A stretch of DNA of 46,656 nucleotides from DASSJF01 sp035934535 (GCA_035934535.1 DASYXS010000153.1:1-46656), one strand, 5' to 3'; numbered from the stretch's first letter, positions 7,907 to 16,855 are shown. Numbers and translations: made by a program. The notes: a model not told the origin generated them from the sequence alone.

Positions 7907-8521
7907 CTAGTGCAGCAACGCCTCGATCTGTTTGGTGAGCTCCTCGGTTCCGTCCTTGCCGGTGAAACCACCCGTCAGAGCCACCCCGGCAACGCGGCCG
8001 TCGGCGCGAATGAAGAATGTCGTCGGCAGGGCGGCGACGTGGTACGTCTCGGCCACCTGCCCGCGCTCATCGCGCGCAACGGGGTACGTCACGCCGCGCG
8101 CGGTCAGGAACGTCCGGCTGGCCGCCCAGGTGTCGGTCGCTCCGTCGATGCCGATCACCACGACGCCGCGGGCCCGGTACTTCCGGAAGGCGGCCTCCAG
8201 GGCGGGCATCTCCGCCCGGCACGGCGGGCACCACGACGCCCAGAAATTCAGCACGATCGGATGTCCGCGGAACCGCTCGAGCGAGATCGGCGCGCCGGCG
8301 TATGCGGGCGCGGTAAACGCGGGCGCGACGGCGCCGGGGTCGGTCCCGACACGCGCGCGCGGCGCCGCGGTCTGGTCGGCCACCTCGCCCGCGGCGGTGT
8401 GCGTCACCGCGCGGAACGCCACGACGCCCAGACCGCACGCGATCAGGACGAGGACGCCAATCAGCGCCGGCCTCAGCGACGCGGCTGCCGGCCGCTCGAA
8501 TTTCATCGCGCTACTGTCCAC
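7907..8521 (-). CDS. TlpA-family membrane-anchored thioredoxin-like protein
   Basis: Thiol-disulfide oxidoreductase exposed outside the membrane (AhpC/TSA-redoxin fold). An N-terminal signal anchor spans about residues 18-38. The WCPPC active site has cysteines at 98 and 101, followed by a VVIGIDG strand and a cis-proline segment AALPTTFFI typical of TlpA/ResA. The frame can start at the GTG at 8521, overlapping the upstream gene by 11 bases, or at the ATG at 8506; GGAG lies nine bases before the GTG. Relatives act in cytochrome c maturation or in reducing secreted proteins. No partner gene such as ccdA is adjacent, so the substrate is unknown. Confidence 0.9.
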   Translation of the reverse strand: MDSSAMKFERPAAASLRPALIGVLVLIACGLGVVAFRAVTHTAAGEVADQTAAPRARVGTDPGAVAPAFTAPAYAGAPISLERFRGHPIVLNFWASWCPPCRAEMPALEAAFRKYRARGVVVIGIDGATDTWAASRTFLTARGVTYPVARDERGQVAETYHVAALPTTFFIRADGRVAGVALTGGFTGKDGTEELTKQIEALLH

Positions 8522-9734
8522 CGAGCACCACTCCCGTCACCTGCGGAGCGCCGAGCGTCGCGCCCGCCGGAACGAGCACCGTCTGCGTCTCCCCGGGACG
8601 CAGCTGGACCGTGGCCGATCCGGCGCCGCCGTTATACGTATAGGGAAGCGCGACCGTGATCTGCTGCACCCACCGGGCGGGAATCGCGCCGGTGTCGGCA
8701 ACCGACACCAGCGCCTGCACCTTCGGCGGCCCGGTCATCTGCGACGGAGCGCCGAGATCGACTTTGACGTGAATCTGCCGCTGCGCGAAGTCCGTGTAGG
8801 ACGACGCGGGGACCGGCTGCGCCGGCGAGCTGGCGAGGAGCGCGCCGGTTCCGCTGGTCACCGACACCTGATAGCGGATGATGACGTCGGCGACCATCGC
8901 GGCCTGAATGGCAAACGGCGCGCTGCCGCCCGGAGCCAGCGGCCCTTGGATCGTCGTCTTGCCGTCGACTTGATCGCCCGACGCGCGGGTGAACGTGGCC
9001 GCGACGGCCAGCGGACCAATCGGCACGGGGCCGGTATTCACGACGGACCCCGTCACGGTGAGACCGCCGACGGACAGCACCGCGGCTGCTACATCGCGCA
9101 GCGCCGCCGATGGAGCGCCGCCGGAAGGCGCCGCCCCGGAGGTTGACGGCCCCGGACCTGCGGGCGGCGCGGGGAGCCCGCCCGGGATGACGATGGCCGG
9201 GCCGGCCGGCGACGCGGGCGAGATTGTCGAGTTCTTCCTGGGACCGAACGGTACCGGCGCCACGACGAAGGTCTGGACGGCGCGCCCGGCGCGGAAAACG
9301 AATCCAATACCCTGGAACATATAGGCGACGGTCGTGTCCGGCCCGGACGTTGTCGTCACCGAGTTGACGTCACCGATCAACCGCGCCGTATCCGCGGGCG
9401 CCGTCCCCACTCCCGCCCCGGCGACCGTCCGGTACTTCGCGGAGGTCGTCGAAATGCGCACCACGACCCCTGAATCGAAGTCCAGGACCAATCCGTAGCG
9501 CGGATAGACACGGCGGGCCGGACCCTGCGGGACCGAGGGACCGAGCGCGGACGCCGCGGCGCCCGCCGTCATGCCGAGACGGACCGGTCCGATCGACTCG
9601 CCCGGAACCACCGCAAGCGAGACGGCGGCCGGCGCGGATGGAACGGCGGCAAGCGGCCCCGCCAGCGTCGCGATCATCGCGATCGCAACGCCGACACCCC
9701 ACCGATGTGGCCGCGCGCGGCCGATGCGCATCAT
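8511..9734 (-). CDS. Secreted protein with two SmpA-like repeats and CARDB/FxLYD-like beta domains
   Basis: 407 aa with a signal peptide (hydrophobic core about 13-35, cleavage near PAAVS). Residues about 43-180 hold two copies of a repeat seen in the operon's last gene. The pattern is a Gly-rich turn, a helix with a GAAASALGPS-like stretch, then Y..GLVLDF or QGIGFVFRAG. A Pro/Gly/Ser linker near 185-215 leads to two beta-sandwich-like segments (about 220-400). These contain phrases such as VVNTGPVPIGPLAVAATF and VSVADTGAIPARW that resemble extracellular FxLYD/CARDB domains. ATG at 9734 overlaps the ruvX stop (ATGA). It was not recognised as a named family; a cell-surface binding role is only a guess. 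Confidence 0.75.
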   Translation of the reverse strand: MMRIGRARPHRWGVGVAIAMIATLAGPLAAVPSAPAAVSLAVVPGESIGPVRLGMTAGAAASALGPSVPQGPARRVYPRYGLVLDFDSGVVVRISTTSAKYRTVAGAGVGTAPADTARLIGDVNSVTTTSGPDTTVAYMFQGIGFVFRAGRAVQTFVVAPVPFGPRKNSTISPASPAGPAIVIPGGLPAPPAGPGPSTSGAAPSGGAPSAALRDVAAAVLSVGGLTVTGSVVNTGPVPIGPLAVAATFTRASGDQVDGKTTIQGPLAPGGSAPFAIQAAMVADVIIRYQVSVTSGTGALLASSPAQPVPASSYTDFAQRQIHVKVDLGAPSQMTGPPKVQALVSVADTGAIPARWVQQITVALPYTYNGGAGSATVQLRPGETQTVLVPAGATLGAPQVTGVVLGGQ

Positions 9735-10222
9735 GGTCGCGCCTCATTATGCCCAGACTCGTTTTCGCTCAGACCGTCCCCGCCGGCCGCCGCTCTCCGG
9801 GCGTCGAGATACCCCTGTAAGATTACGGCCGCGGCGACGCGGTCGCGGGAGCGCCGGCGTTCCGCCCGCCGCACGTCCGCCTCGATCAACGCCCGCTCGG
9901 CCGCGGCGGTGGACAGCCGCTCGTCCCAGAGCTCGACCGGCACGGCGACGGCGTTCCGCAGCCGCCCGGCAAAGGCTTCCGCCTGCCGGGCCGCGGGGCC
10001 GCGGGAACCGTCCATGTTGCGGGGCCAGCCCACGACGACGGCGGCAACGTCATGGCGCCGGCAGAGATCCGCCACGCGCTCGGCGGCGCGCCGCCCGCCG
10101 GCCGGAGTGATCGTCTCGAGCGGCGTTGCGATCGTCGCGGTCGGGTCGCTCAGCGCGATGCCGATCCGCTTGGTGCCGAGGTCGATCGCGAGGACTCGCC
10201 CCAACCCGTCGCCGCTCGTCAT
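9731..10222 (-). CDS. ruvX: Putative pre-16S rRNA nuclease / Holliday junction resolvase-like YqgF
   Basis: RNase H-fold protein of 163 aa (YqgF/RuvX family), implicated in 5' end processing of 16S rRNA. The family hallmark is near the N-terminus, VLAIDLGTKRIGIALSD, with a catalytic Asp. VVGWPRNMDGS follows, then LWDERLSTAAAER and a final SRDRVAAAVILQGYLD with the C-terminal acidic site. The start at 10222 overlaps the alaS stop as ATGA. The alaS-ruvX order is common in Gram-positive genomes, where a short ireB-type gene often lies between them; none is present here. Some 20 extra charged residues follow the domain. Confidence 0.93.
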   Translation of the reverse strand: MTSGDGLGRVLAIDLGTKRIGIALSDPTATIATPLETITPAGGRRAAERVADLCRRHDVAAVVVGWPRNMDGSRGPAARQAEAFAGRLRNAVAVPVELWDERLSTAAAERALIEADVRRAERRRSRDRVAAAVILQGYLDARRAAAGGDGLSENESGHNEARP

Positions 10223-12885
10223 TCCCGGCGGGCGGCGTGGCCCGCGAGCGCCTCCCGGACGACCGTTCCGAGATCGGCGAGTACTGCGGCGAGGAGCGCC
10301 GGATCCCCGCCGCCGCCCTGCGCGAGTTCGGGGCGCCCGCCGCCCCGCGTGCCGAGCCGGCGGTTCAGCACCTGCATCACGCGCCGGGCCTCGGCCCCGC
10401 GGGCCACCGCCGCGGGCGTGGCCATCACGATGACCTCCACCCGGCCGTCGCCGGTGGACGCGGCCACGAGGACGCCGGAGTCGAGCCGCCCCCGCACCCG
10501 GTCGCCGAGCGCACGGAGGGCCGACTGATCCGCGTCCGGGACCGCGACGCCGATCACGGTAATCCCGTCGACGTCCGTCGCGTTCGAGAGAAGCGCCTCG
10601 ACGTCCGGTCCGGCGGCGGTCTTCGGCCCCTGCCGCTCGAGGCTCTGCACCCGCTCCGCGAGCGCCCGCACGCGGGCCGGCACCTCGTCCGGCGGCACGT
10701 GCAACGTCTCCGCCGTCCGGCGGAGCGCGGCGTCCGTTGCGCGGGCGCGGGCCACCGCCGCGCGGCCCGTCACCGCTTCGACGCGCCGGATGCCGGCGCC
10801 GACCGAGCCTTCGCCGGTGATCAGGAAGAGTCCGATTTCTCCCGTTGTCCGGACGTGGGTACCGCCGCACAACTCGCGGCTGTAGGCATCGATGCCGACG
10901 ACGCGCACTTCGTCGCCGTACTTTTCGCCGAAGAGCGCCGTGGCGCCCGAGGCGACCGCCTCCCCGTACGGCTTCGTCTCGGTGGTGACGGGCACGGCGG
11001 CGAGGATCTCCTCGTTGACGCGCGCCTCGATGCGCGCGCGCTCGTCCGCCGTGAGCGGCCGCACGTGCGCGAAGTCGAAGCGCAGCCGGTCGGGCGCGAC
11101 CAGCGATCCGGCCTGGCGCGCGTGCTCGCCGAGCACCTCGCGCAGCGCCGCGTGCAGCAGGTGCGTCGCGGTGTGGTTGCGCATGATGTCCTGCCGGCGG
11201 GGCACGTCGACCGCGAGGCGAACGCGGTCGCCCTCGCGCAGCACGCCGGTCCGCACCCGAGCGCGGTGCACGATCAGATCCGCCACCGGCCGCTGCGTGT
11301 CTTCCACGTCGGCCGCACCCGCGCCGGCTGTGATCGTCCCGGTGTCCCCCACCTGCCCTCCGGACTGCGCGTAGAACGGCGTGCGGTCGCAGATGATCTC
11401 GACCGCCTCTCCCTGGCGCGCCTCCGCGACGCGCCGTCCTCCGGCCAGCAGAGCGAGCACGCGGCCCTCCGCGTCCAGGGCCTCGTACCCGACAAACTCT
11501 GTCGCGCCCGCGGCCTCGCGCACTTCACCGTAGTGCGCGCGGTCCCGTCCGGCCTCGAAGTAGTCGCGCCCGGTGCTCCGCGACCGCTCCTTCTGCCGCG
11601 CCATCTCGTCGGCGAATCCCGGCTCGTCGATCTCGAGTCCGTGCTCCCGGGCGACGTCGCGGGTCAGGTCGGGCGGAAAGCCGTAGGTGTCGTAGAGCCG
11701 GAACACGTCGGCGCCCGGGATGACCGGCCGCCCGGACCGCTTGACCTCCGCGATCACGTCGTCCAGCCGGCCGAGCCCGGCTTCCAGCGTCTGGTCGAAC
11801 CGGCTCTCCTCCGCGCCGAGCACGTTCTGGACGAACGCCCGCTGCGCGACGAGCTCGGGATACGCCGATCCCATCGCCGCGGTCACGGCGTCCGCCAGCT
11901 CGCCGAGCACCGGCTTCACAGCGCCGGCCTGGCGCGCGAACCGCACGGCGCGGCGGATGATCATGCGGAGCACATACGCCCGGCCTTCGTTCCCGGGGAC
12001 GATCCCGTCCGCGGTCAGGAACGTCATCGCCCGGCCGTGGTCGGCGAGCACCCGGTACGCGACCGTGTGCGCGGCGCGCTGCGCCGCGCCGTGTCCGAGC
12101 AGCGTCTGGATCCGGTCGAGGATCGGCAGGAAGATGTCGGTGTCGTAGTTGGTCGGCGCCCGCTGGATGATCGACACGATGCGCTCGAAGCCCATCCCGG
12201 TGTCCACGCCCGGGCGCGGCAGCGGCGTCCGCGTGCCGTCCGGCGCCTGGTTGTACTGCATGAACACCAGGTTCCAGCTCTCCACCCAGCGGCCGCAATC
12301 GTTGTCGAGCCGCACGCTGCAGTCGGGACGCCCGCACGTGCAGGCGGCGGGGCCCATGTCGTAGTGCAGCTCGCTGGTGGGACCGCACGGCCCGACGTCG
12401 CCCATCATCCAGAAATTCGTCTTCTCCCCCATCCGCAGGACGCGCTCGGACGGCACCCCGAGTTCGGCCCACGCCGCCGCCGCCTCGTCGTCGCCGGCCA
12501 GCACGGTGAGCACGAACCGCTCGGGCGGCAGCGCGAGCGGACCGGTCACAAACTCCCAGGCGAATCGGATCGCCTCGCGCTTGAAGTACTCGCCGAAGCT
12601 GAAGTTGCCGAGCATCTCGAAAAAGGTGTGGTGCCGCGGCGAGGGGCCGACATTCTCGAGGTCGTTGTGCTTGCCGCTCACCCGCATGCACTTCTGCACC
12701 GACGTCGCGCGGCGGTACGGCCGGGTCTCGAGGCCGAGGAACACGTCCTTAAACGGGACCATGCCGGCGTTGACAAAGAGCAGCGTCGGGTCGCCGGCCG
12801 GGACGAGCGAGGCGCTCGGCACGCGCGTGTGGCCGCGTTCCTCGAAGAAGCACAGGAACGCTTCGCGGATCTCGGCCCCGGTCAC
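10219..12885 (-). CDS. alaS: Alanyl-tRNA synthetase
   Basis: Charges tRNA-Ala. The 888 aa from the GTG at 12885 match the usual 870-890. Visible are the class II catalytic core starting TGAEIREAFLCFFEERGH with SPRHHTFFEMLGNFSFGEY, the tRNA-recognition domain, the editing domain with HTATHLLHAAL and CGGTHV zinc-site motifs, and a C-terminal DHHA1-like, Gly-rich domain. The open frame extends further upstream, but that part is out of frame with the aminotransferase that clearly codes there. The GTG also overlaps that gene's TGA in a GTGA, with GGAAGG just before it. It is part of the rpsU-led operon. Confidence 0.97.
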   Translation of the reverse strand: MTGAEIREAFLCFFEERGHTRVPSASLVPAGDPTLLFVNAGMVPFKDVFLGLETRPYRRATSVQKCMRVSGKHNDLENVGPSPRHHTFFEMLGNFSFGEYFKREAIRFAWEFVTGPLALPPERFVLTVLAGDDEAAAAWAELGVPSERVLRMGEKTNFWMMGDVGPCGPTSELHYDMGPAACTCGRPDCSVRLDNDCGRWVESWNLVFMQYNQAPDGTRTPLPRPGVDTGMGFERIVSIIQRAPTNYDTDIFLPILDRIQTLLGHGAAQRAAHTVAYRVLADHGRAMTFLTADGIVPGNEGRAYVLRMIIRRAVRFARQAGAVKPVLGELADAVTAAMGSAYPELVAQRAFVQNVLGAEESRFDQTLEAGLGRLDDVIAEVKRSGRPVIPGADVFRLYDTYGFPPDLTRDVAREHGLEIDEPGFADEMARQKERSRSTGRDYFEAGRDRAHYGEVREAAGATEFVGYEALDAEGRVLALLAGGRRVAEARQGEAVEIICDRTPFYAQSGGQVGDTGTITAGAGAADVEDTQRPVADLIVHRARVRTGVLREGDRVRLAVDVPRRQDIMRNHTATHLLHAALREVLGEHARQAGSLVAPDRLRFDFAHVRPLTADERARIEARVNEEILAAVPVTTETKPYGEAVASGATALFGEKYGDEVRVVGIDAYSRELCGGTHVRTTGEIGLFLITGEGSVGAGIRRVEAVTGRAAVARARATDAALRRTAETLHVPPDEVPARVRALAERVQSLERQGPKTAAGPDVEALLSNATDVDGITVIGVAVPDADQSALRALGDRVRGRLDSGVLVAASTGDGRVEVIVMATPAAVARGAEARRVMQVLNRRLGTRGGGRPELAQGGGGDPALLAAVLADLGTVVREALAGHAARRE

Positions 12886-14228
12886 GGCCTTCCGTCCGCC
12901 GGACTGGGGCCGCCGCCGGCCGCGGCGAGCAGACGCTCGGCCTCGGCCACCGCCCCTTCGATCCCGTCCACGGCCCGATCGATCAGGTCCGCGGTGATGA
13001 CGAGCGGCGGCTCGATCCGGATCACCTCGGGCTTGTTGAGCGTGTAGAAGGTGATCACGCCGCGGTGCCCGGCCTCCGCGGAGACAAGCAGCGCGTAATC
13101 GCTGTGCGTGAACTCGACCCCGATCATGAGCCCGCGGCCGCGCACGGCGCGCACGATCGCCGGATGGCGCGCCTGGACCACGCGCAGGCGGTCCATGAAC
13201 CGCGCCCCGAGCGCCTCCGCGCGATCCGCCAGACGCTCTTCCACCAGCACGTCGAGCGTCGCGATCGCCGCCCGGCACGCCAGCGGATTGCCGCCGAATG
13301 TCGACGAGTGCAGGTAGGGGTCGCGCCGGAACTCCTCCCACAGCCGCGGCCGCGCGATGAAGGCCCCGATGGGAATGACGCCGCCGCCGAGGGCTTTCGC
13401 GACGGTCATGATATCCGGCGTCACGCCCTCGTGCTCGACGTAGAACAGCCGGCCGGTCCGGCCGAGCCCCGTCTGGATCTCGTCGGCGATCAGCAGCACC
13501 CCGCGCCGGTCGCAGAGCTCCCGCACTTCTTTCAAGTATCCGGCCGGCGGGACGATCACGCCGGCTTCGCCCTGTACGGGCTCGAGGATCACGGCGGCGG
13601 TGTCGGGGCCGATGGCGCGCTCGATCGCGGCGACGTCGCCGAACGGCACGTGCGTGAATCCGGGCACGAGCGGCTCAAAGGGCCGGCGGTAGTGCTCCCG
13701 GCCGGTCGCGGACAGCGCCCCGAAGGTCTTGCCGTGGAACGCGTCGCGCATCGCGACGAAGCCGTGCCGGCCGGTCGCGAGGCGTGCGAGCTTCAACGCG
13801 CCCTCCACGGCCTCCGCGCCGCTGTTGCAGAAGAACGAGTACTGCAGGTCCCCCGGGCTCAGCGTGCCGAGCCGCTCGGCGAGCTCGGCCTGCGGGGCGC
13901 TCGGCATCGTTCGCACGGACATGGGAATCCGGTCCAATTGCTCGCGCACGGCGGCGAGCACGCGCGGATGACGGTGGCCGATGTTGAAGATCGCGGGGCC
14001 GCACGCGCAGTCGATGTAGGCCCGGCCGTGCGCGTCCCACACGAAGCAGCCTTCGGCCTCCCACTCCACCGTCTCGGTGCCGCCGAACCGGTAGAGGCGG
14101 GCGAGGCCGGGGTTCAGATACCGCCGGTACCGCTCGAGGGTCTCGCGGACCAGGCGGTCGCGCGCCTCGCCGGCGGGCAGGCCGCGGGATACCGCCGCGG
14201 GCGACACGGAATCGGGCAGGCCGGGCAT
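12882..14228 (-). CDS. Class III PLP aminotransferase, putrescine aminotransferase-like
   Basis: 448 aa, fold-type I aminotransferase. Motifs seen are the cofactor-phosphate site around CNSGAEAVEGALKLAR, DAFHGKTFGALSATG, the cofactor Asp in LLIADEIQTGLGRTG, and the Schiff-base Lys in TVAKALGGGVIPIGAF. These fit the YgjG (putrescine) and acetylornithine/4-aminobutyrate group. The polyamine genes 2.8 kb away on the other strand make putrescine or another diamine a plausible substrate; this is inference. The start at 14228 shares one base with the upstream Nudix stop (TGATG), and the stop overlaps alaS. Ornithine or 4-aminobutyrate aminotransferase are the main alternatives. Confidence 0.88.
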   Translation of the reverse strand: MPGLPDSVSPAAVSRGLPAGEARDRLVRETLERYRRYLNPGLARLYRFGGTETVEWEAEGCFVWDAHGRAYIDCACGPAIFNIGHRHPRVLAAVREQLDRIPMSVRTMPSAPQAELAERLGTLSPGDLQYSFFCNSGAEAVEGALKLARLATGRHGFVAMRDAFHGKTFGALSATGREHYRRPFEPLVPGFTHVPFGDVAAIERAIGPDTAAVILEPVQGEAGVIVPPAGYLKEVRELCDRRGVLLIADEIQTGLGRTGRLFYVEHEGVTPDIMTVAKALGGGVIPIGAFIARPRLWEEFRRDPYLHSSTFGGNPLACRAAIATLDVLVEERLADRAEALGARFMDRLRVVQARHPAIVRAVRGRGLMIGVEFTHSDYALLVSAEAGHRGVITFYTLNKPEVIRIEPPLVITADLIDRAVDGIEGAVAEAERLLAAAGGGPSPADGRP

Positions 14229-14728
14229 CAGACGGTCCCGGGCGTGGAGCCCGCGGCGCGGGAGGGCGCCCCGGCACCCTGCTCGAGGGCGGCGCGGGCG
14301 CGCTGGACGACCTGGCGCGTCTCTTTGTACTTGATCCGGTCGAGGGCTTCGGGAATCCTGACCCACTCGCACCGGACGAAGCCTTCTTCCCGCTGGGGGA
14401 TCGGTTCCTCGCCGCCGAGAAACTCCATCAGGTAGTAGTGGACGGTCTTATCATAGTACGTGTCCTCGGCCTTCCAAAAGAACATGTAGTGCTCCTCGCC
14501 GAGGTCGGCCACGATGCGGACGCTGCGCAGGCCGGTCTCCTCCGCGACCTCGCGCAGCGCGACGCCGTCCGGTGTCTCGCCGCGCTCGATCGTTCCTTTG
14601 GGAAGCATCCACTTGCCGGTCTCGTGCTGGAGAAGCAGGATGCGGAGATCGCCGTCCGCCGGCCGGAGAAACACGACCCCGCCCGCGCTTCGGGCGCGCT
14701 TCGTTTTGCGGTGTGATTCTCGGGCCAT
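14228..14728 (-). CDS. Nudix hydrolase
   Basis: Small Nudix-fold pyrophosphohydrolase, 166 aa from the ATG at 14728, which follows a strong GGGAGG site. The Nudix box is complete at residues 45-67: G45, E51, R59, E60, E63 and E64 in the order GETPDGVALREVAEETGL. The first part (RSAGGVVFLRPADG...ILLLQHETGKWMLPKG) is typical of the MutT/Ap4A hydrolase-like branch. The substrate cannot be read from the sequence; diadenosine polyphosphates or oxidised nucleotides are common in this branch. Placement before a synthetase gene fits an Ap4A-type role but does not prove it. A Pro/Gly tail of about 20 residues is dispensable-looking. Confidence 0.92.
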   Translation of the reverse strand: MARESHRKTKRARSAGGVVFLRPADGDLRILLLQHETGKWMLPKGTIERGETPDGVALREVAEETGLRSVRIVADLGEEHYMFFWKAEDTYYDKTVHYYLMEFLGGEEPIPQREEGFVRCEWVRIPEALDRIKYKETRQVVQRARAALEQGAGAPSRAAGSTPGTV

Positions 14729-14775
14729 ACTCCTCCCTGCACGCCCACGTCGCGCGGCCCGCCGTACGTTCACGG

Positions 14776-14801
14776 CGGCCGGCGGCATGGTCCGCCGGCC
14801 G
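14776..14801. repeat. Perfect 10-bp inverted repeat between rpsU and the Nudix gene
   Basis: CGGCCGGCGG (14776-14785) and CCGCCGGCCG (14792-14801) form a 10-bp stem with a six-base loop in the 119-base gap after rpsU. There is no following T-tract on the minus strand, so it is a weak terminator candidate. It could act as a processing or stabilising hairpin that separates rpsU from the rest of the operon. Confidence 0.55.
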
Positions 14802-14847
14802 GTCGGGCGAGGCGCGCGTCGCCGTGGAGTGGGAGCGGAGCGGGCTG

Positions 14848-15018
14848 TTAGTGGCGCTTGTTGCGCCGGGCGGCGCGCCGGCGGCGCTTCTGGCTGGGCT
14901 TCTCGTAGTGCTCGTGCCGCTTCGCGTCGGTGAGGATCCCGGACCGCTTCACCTGGCGCTTGAATCGCCGGAGCGCGCTGTCGAGCGTCTCATCCTTGCC
15001 GATTCGAACTTCGGTCAC
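14848..15018 (-). CDS. rpsU: 30S ribosomal protein S21
   Basis: Small basic ribosomal protein of 56 aa, located on the 30S platform near the anti-Shine-Dalgarno region. The GTG start at 15018 has a G-rich site (GGGGGTGG) upstream. The sequence begins VTEVRIGKDETLDSALRRFK, the S21 signature, continues RQVKRSGILTDAKRHEHYEKPS and ends in an Arg/Lys-rich tail. It is the first gene of the operon running through Nudix, aminotransferase, alaS and ruvX. A TATAAT promoter lies about 66 bases upstream of the start codon. Confidence 0.96.
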   Translation of the reverse strand: MTEVRIGKDETLDSALRRFKRQVKRSGILTDAKRHEHYEKPSQKRRRRAARRNKRH

Positions 15019-15083
15019 CGGTCCACCCCCAGCGCGTCTGTAAGCCAGCGGCGTACGCCACTCCGAGCGTCAACGATGGCGTC

Positions 15084-15113
15084 ATTATACATGACGGTGT
15101 GCGGGAGGAGCAA
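15084..15113 (-). promoter_or_regulatory. Sigma-70-type promoter of the rpsU operon
   Basis: On the minus strand TTGCTC (15113-15108) and a perfect TATAAT (15089-15084) are 18 bases apart. The start point would be near 15077, giving a leader of about 60 bases before rpsU. The -35 element lies six bases before the stop of the upstream minus-strand gene (15119), so the operon begins exactly where that gene ends. Confidence 0.75.
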
Positions 15114-15118
15114 ATGGG

Positions 15119-16855
15119 CTACGGCGCGGCCTGCCCCGGGGGAACGCGCGTCACCGTCACGCTGCGGACGACCAGGTTCTCCTTCTTGTCCGCGGCGCCG
15201 TTCACGGCGAAGTCCCATCCCCACGTCTTGCTGAACGAGGCGTCGGAGATCCGGGTCGTGTACTTCGCCCAGCCGTCGCCCTGGTCCACCCACTGCCACG
15301 GCGAGAACCGGTAACCGGACATGGAATCGTACATGAGATTGAACCCGACGCGCTGCGGACCGCCCGCGCGGTGGACCTCGACGGTGATCAGATAATCGTA
15401 CCGGCCGTCCACAAAGTACGCGTACGAATCGTCGATCGTGAAATAGACATAGACCGCGTCCTTCATCTGATCCGTGCGGACGGCGTCGGCGCCGTCGACC
15501 GTGACCGGCAGGACGCCGCCCGACGGCAGCGTGCGGAGTTGTTGATTGTACAGTCCCCGCTCCACGTTCGTGGTCCCGAGCGTCGCGGACACGCCGGCGG
15601 CGTTCGTGAAATCCCGCGACGGATCCCGGGGAACGCGGACCGGCTCCGCGGCGAGGCCCTTGGCCGCTTCATCGAGCACGGACGCGGCGGGAGTGGTGAC
15701 AAACACCGGCTCCGGACCGACCGGGACCATCCCGGCCTCGGCAACTTGGATCTGCTGTCCGTCGGCGCCGGTGACGACGGCGGCCCCGGTGGTGGCGATC
15801 GGGACCGTCCGCGCCGGACCGTCCGTCCACAGGACGGCGGTCCGCGTCTGGCTGTCCGCAAAGACGAACGCGTAGACCCCCGGCCCGCGGTCCAACGGTC
15901 CGATGAACGTCGCGTCGCCGACCGCGTGCAGCACCGTCACGACCTGGGGCGTCAGGGCCTGCCAAAACTCGCGGGTCACCCCCATCGCCAGGGCGGTCGC
16001 CGCGAGCTGCACGGGCTGCGGCCAATCGGTCCGGGCGCTGAGCCAGATCTCGTGGTGCGCATCGACGATCTTGCGGTTCCGCAGCGTCCCGAGCGCCTCA
16101 AGCAGATCGGCGGCGGTGCGTCCGCGCGGATGCACGATCACCGCGTCGAAGTCGTCGCCGGCCCGGCCGAAGAGCAGCTTCATGAACGGCAGATCGAGGC
16201 CGACCGACGTCGAGGCCACCACGAGCGCGCTCCGGTCGACCTGCCGGATCTCCGTCCGGGCGGCGTGCAGCATATCGAGATAGTCGCGGGTCGTGCCGCG
16301 GAAGGTCGCAAACTCGATCGGGGGCTCGACCTGCCAGGCGGCGACCTTGCCTCGATACCGGCCGGCGATCGCCCTGACGAACCCGGACCAATCGGCGATC
16401 GACTTGGGCGGCTCGTGGCTCCACACCGGCGCCGCCGCGTCGGGCGTGAGCGCCGCCCACTTTGGGGTGCGTTGGATGGTCACGAGAACGCGTTCGCCCA
16501 TGGCCCGCTGCACGGCGTCGTCGAGCAGGTGCCACGCGAATTTTCCGCGCGCCGGCTCCAGAGCGTCCCAGTCCACCGTCAGGTGGACCCAGCCGGCGCC
16601 GACGGTGGACACCGTCGACGGCTGCAGCCGCGCGCCGATGGGATTGGCGGGCCATGCCAGATCGACACCGAACCGGTCGGCGGCCCGAACCGCCGCGGGA
16701 ACCGCGGCCGGCGTCGCCGGAGCAGATGCGGGAGGCGCGGCATCGGGCGGCGTCCCCTGCGCGAGAACGGGCGTCGGGCCCCCCGCACCGCCGGAGATGA
16801 CCGGCAGTCCGAACAGCATCGCGAGCGCGGCGGCGACCAGCGTGCGTCCAGGCAT
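15119..16855 (-). CDS. Secreted glycoside-hydrolase-like TIM-barrel protein, catalytic residues doubtful
   Basis: 578 aa from the ATG at 16855 (GGAG eight bases upstream). It has a signal peptide (core LVAAALAMLFGLPVI) and a Pro/Ala linker. A barrel region at about 63-330 resembles clan A glycoside hydrolases of the GH39/GH5 type: DRFGVDLAW, VHLTVDWDALEPARGKF, VLVTIQRTPKWAA, WQVEPPIEF. A C-terminal beta-sandwich follows (about 440-578). The expected WNEPN motif reads WQVEPPIEF, and the usual IWxTExGWP segment reads IWLSARTDWPQ, so the second catalytic Glu appears absent. It may bind rather than cut glycans. It stands alone, divergent from the arginine decarboxylase gene. Confidence 0.75.
   Translation of the reverse strand: MPGRTLVAAALAMLFGLPVISGGAGGPTPVLAQGTPPDAAPPASAPATPAAVPAAVRAADRFGVDLAWPANPIGARLQPSTVSTVGAGWVHLTVDWDALEPARGKFAWHLLDDAVQRAMGERVLVTIQRTPKWAALTPDAAAPVWSHEPPKSIADWSGFVRAIAGRYRGKVAAWQVEPPIEFATFRGTTRDYLDMLHAARTEIRQVDRSALVVASTSVGLDLPFMKLLFGRAGDDFDAVIVHPRGRTAADLLEALGTLRNRKIVDAHHEIWLSARTDWPQPVQLAATALAMGVTREFWQALTPQVVTVLHAVGDATFIGPLDRGPGVYAFVFADSQTRTAVLWTDGPARTVPIATTGAAVVTGADGQQIQVAEAGMVPVGPEPVFVTTPAASVLDEAAKGLAAEPVRVPRDPSRDFTNAAGVSATLGTTNVERGLYNQQLRTLPSGGVLPVTVDGADAVRTDQMKDAVYVYFTIDDSYAYFVDGRYDYLITVEVHRAGGPQRVGFNLMYDSMSGYRFSPWQWVDQGDGWAKYTTRISDASFSKTWGWDFAVNGAADKKENLVVRSVTVTRVPPGQAAP

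Noticed and set aside
10126..13047. Plus-strand open frame of 973 codons
   Set aside because: Antisense to alaS, which has complete synthetase motifs.
12886..13341. N-terminal extension of alanyl-tRNA synthetase
   Set aside because: It overlaps the end of the aminotransferase gene in another frame; the family starts at the TGAEIREAF segment directly after the GTG at 12885.
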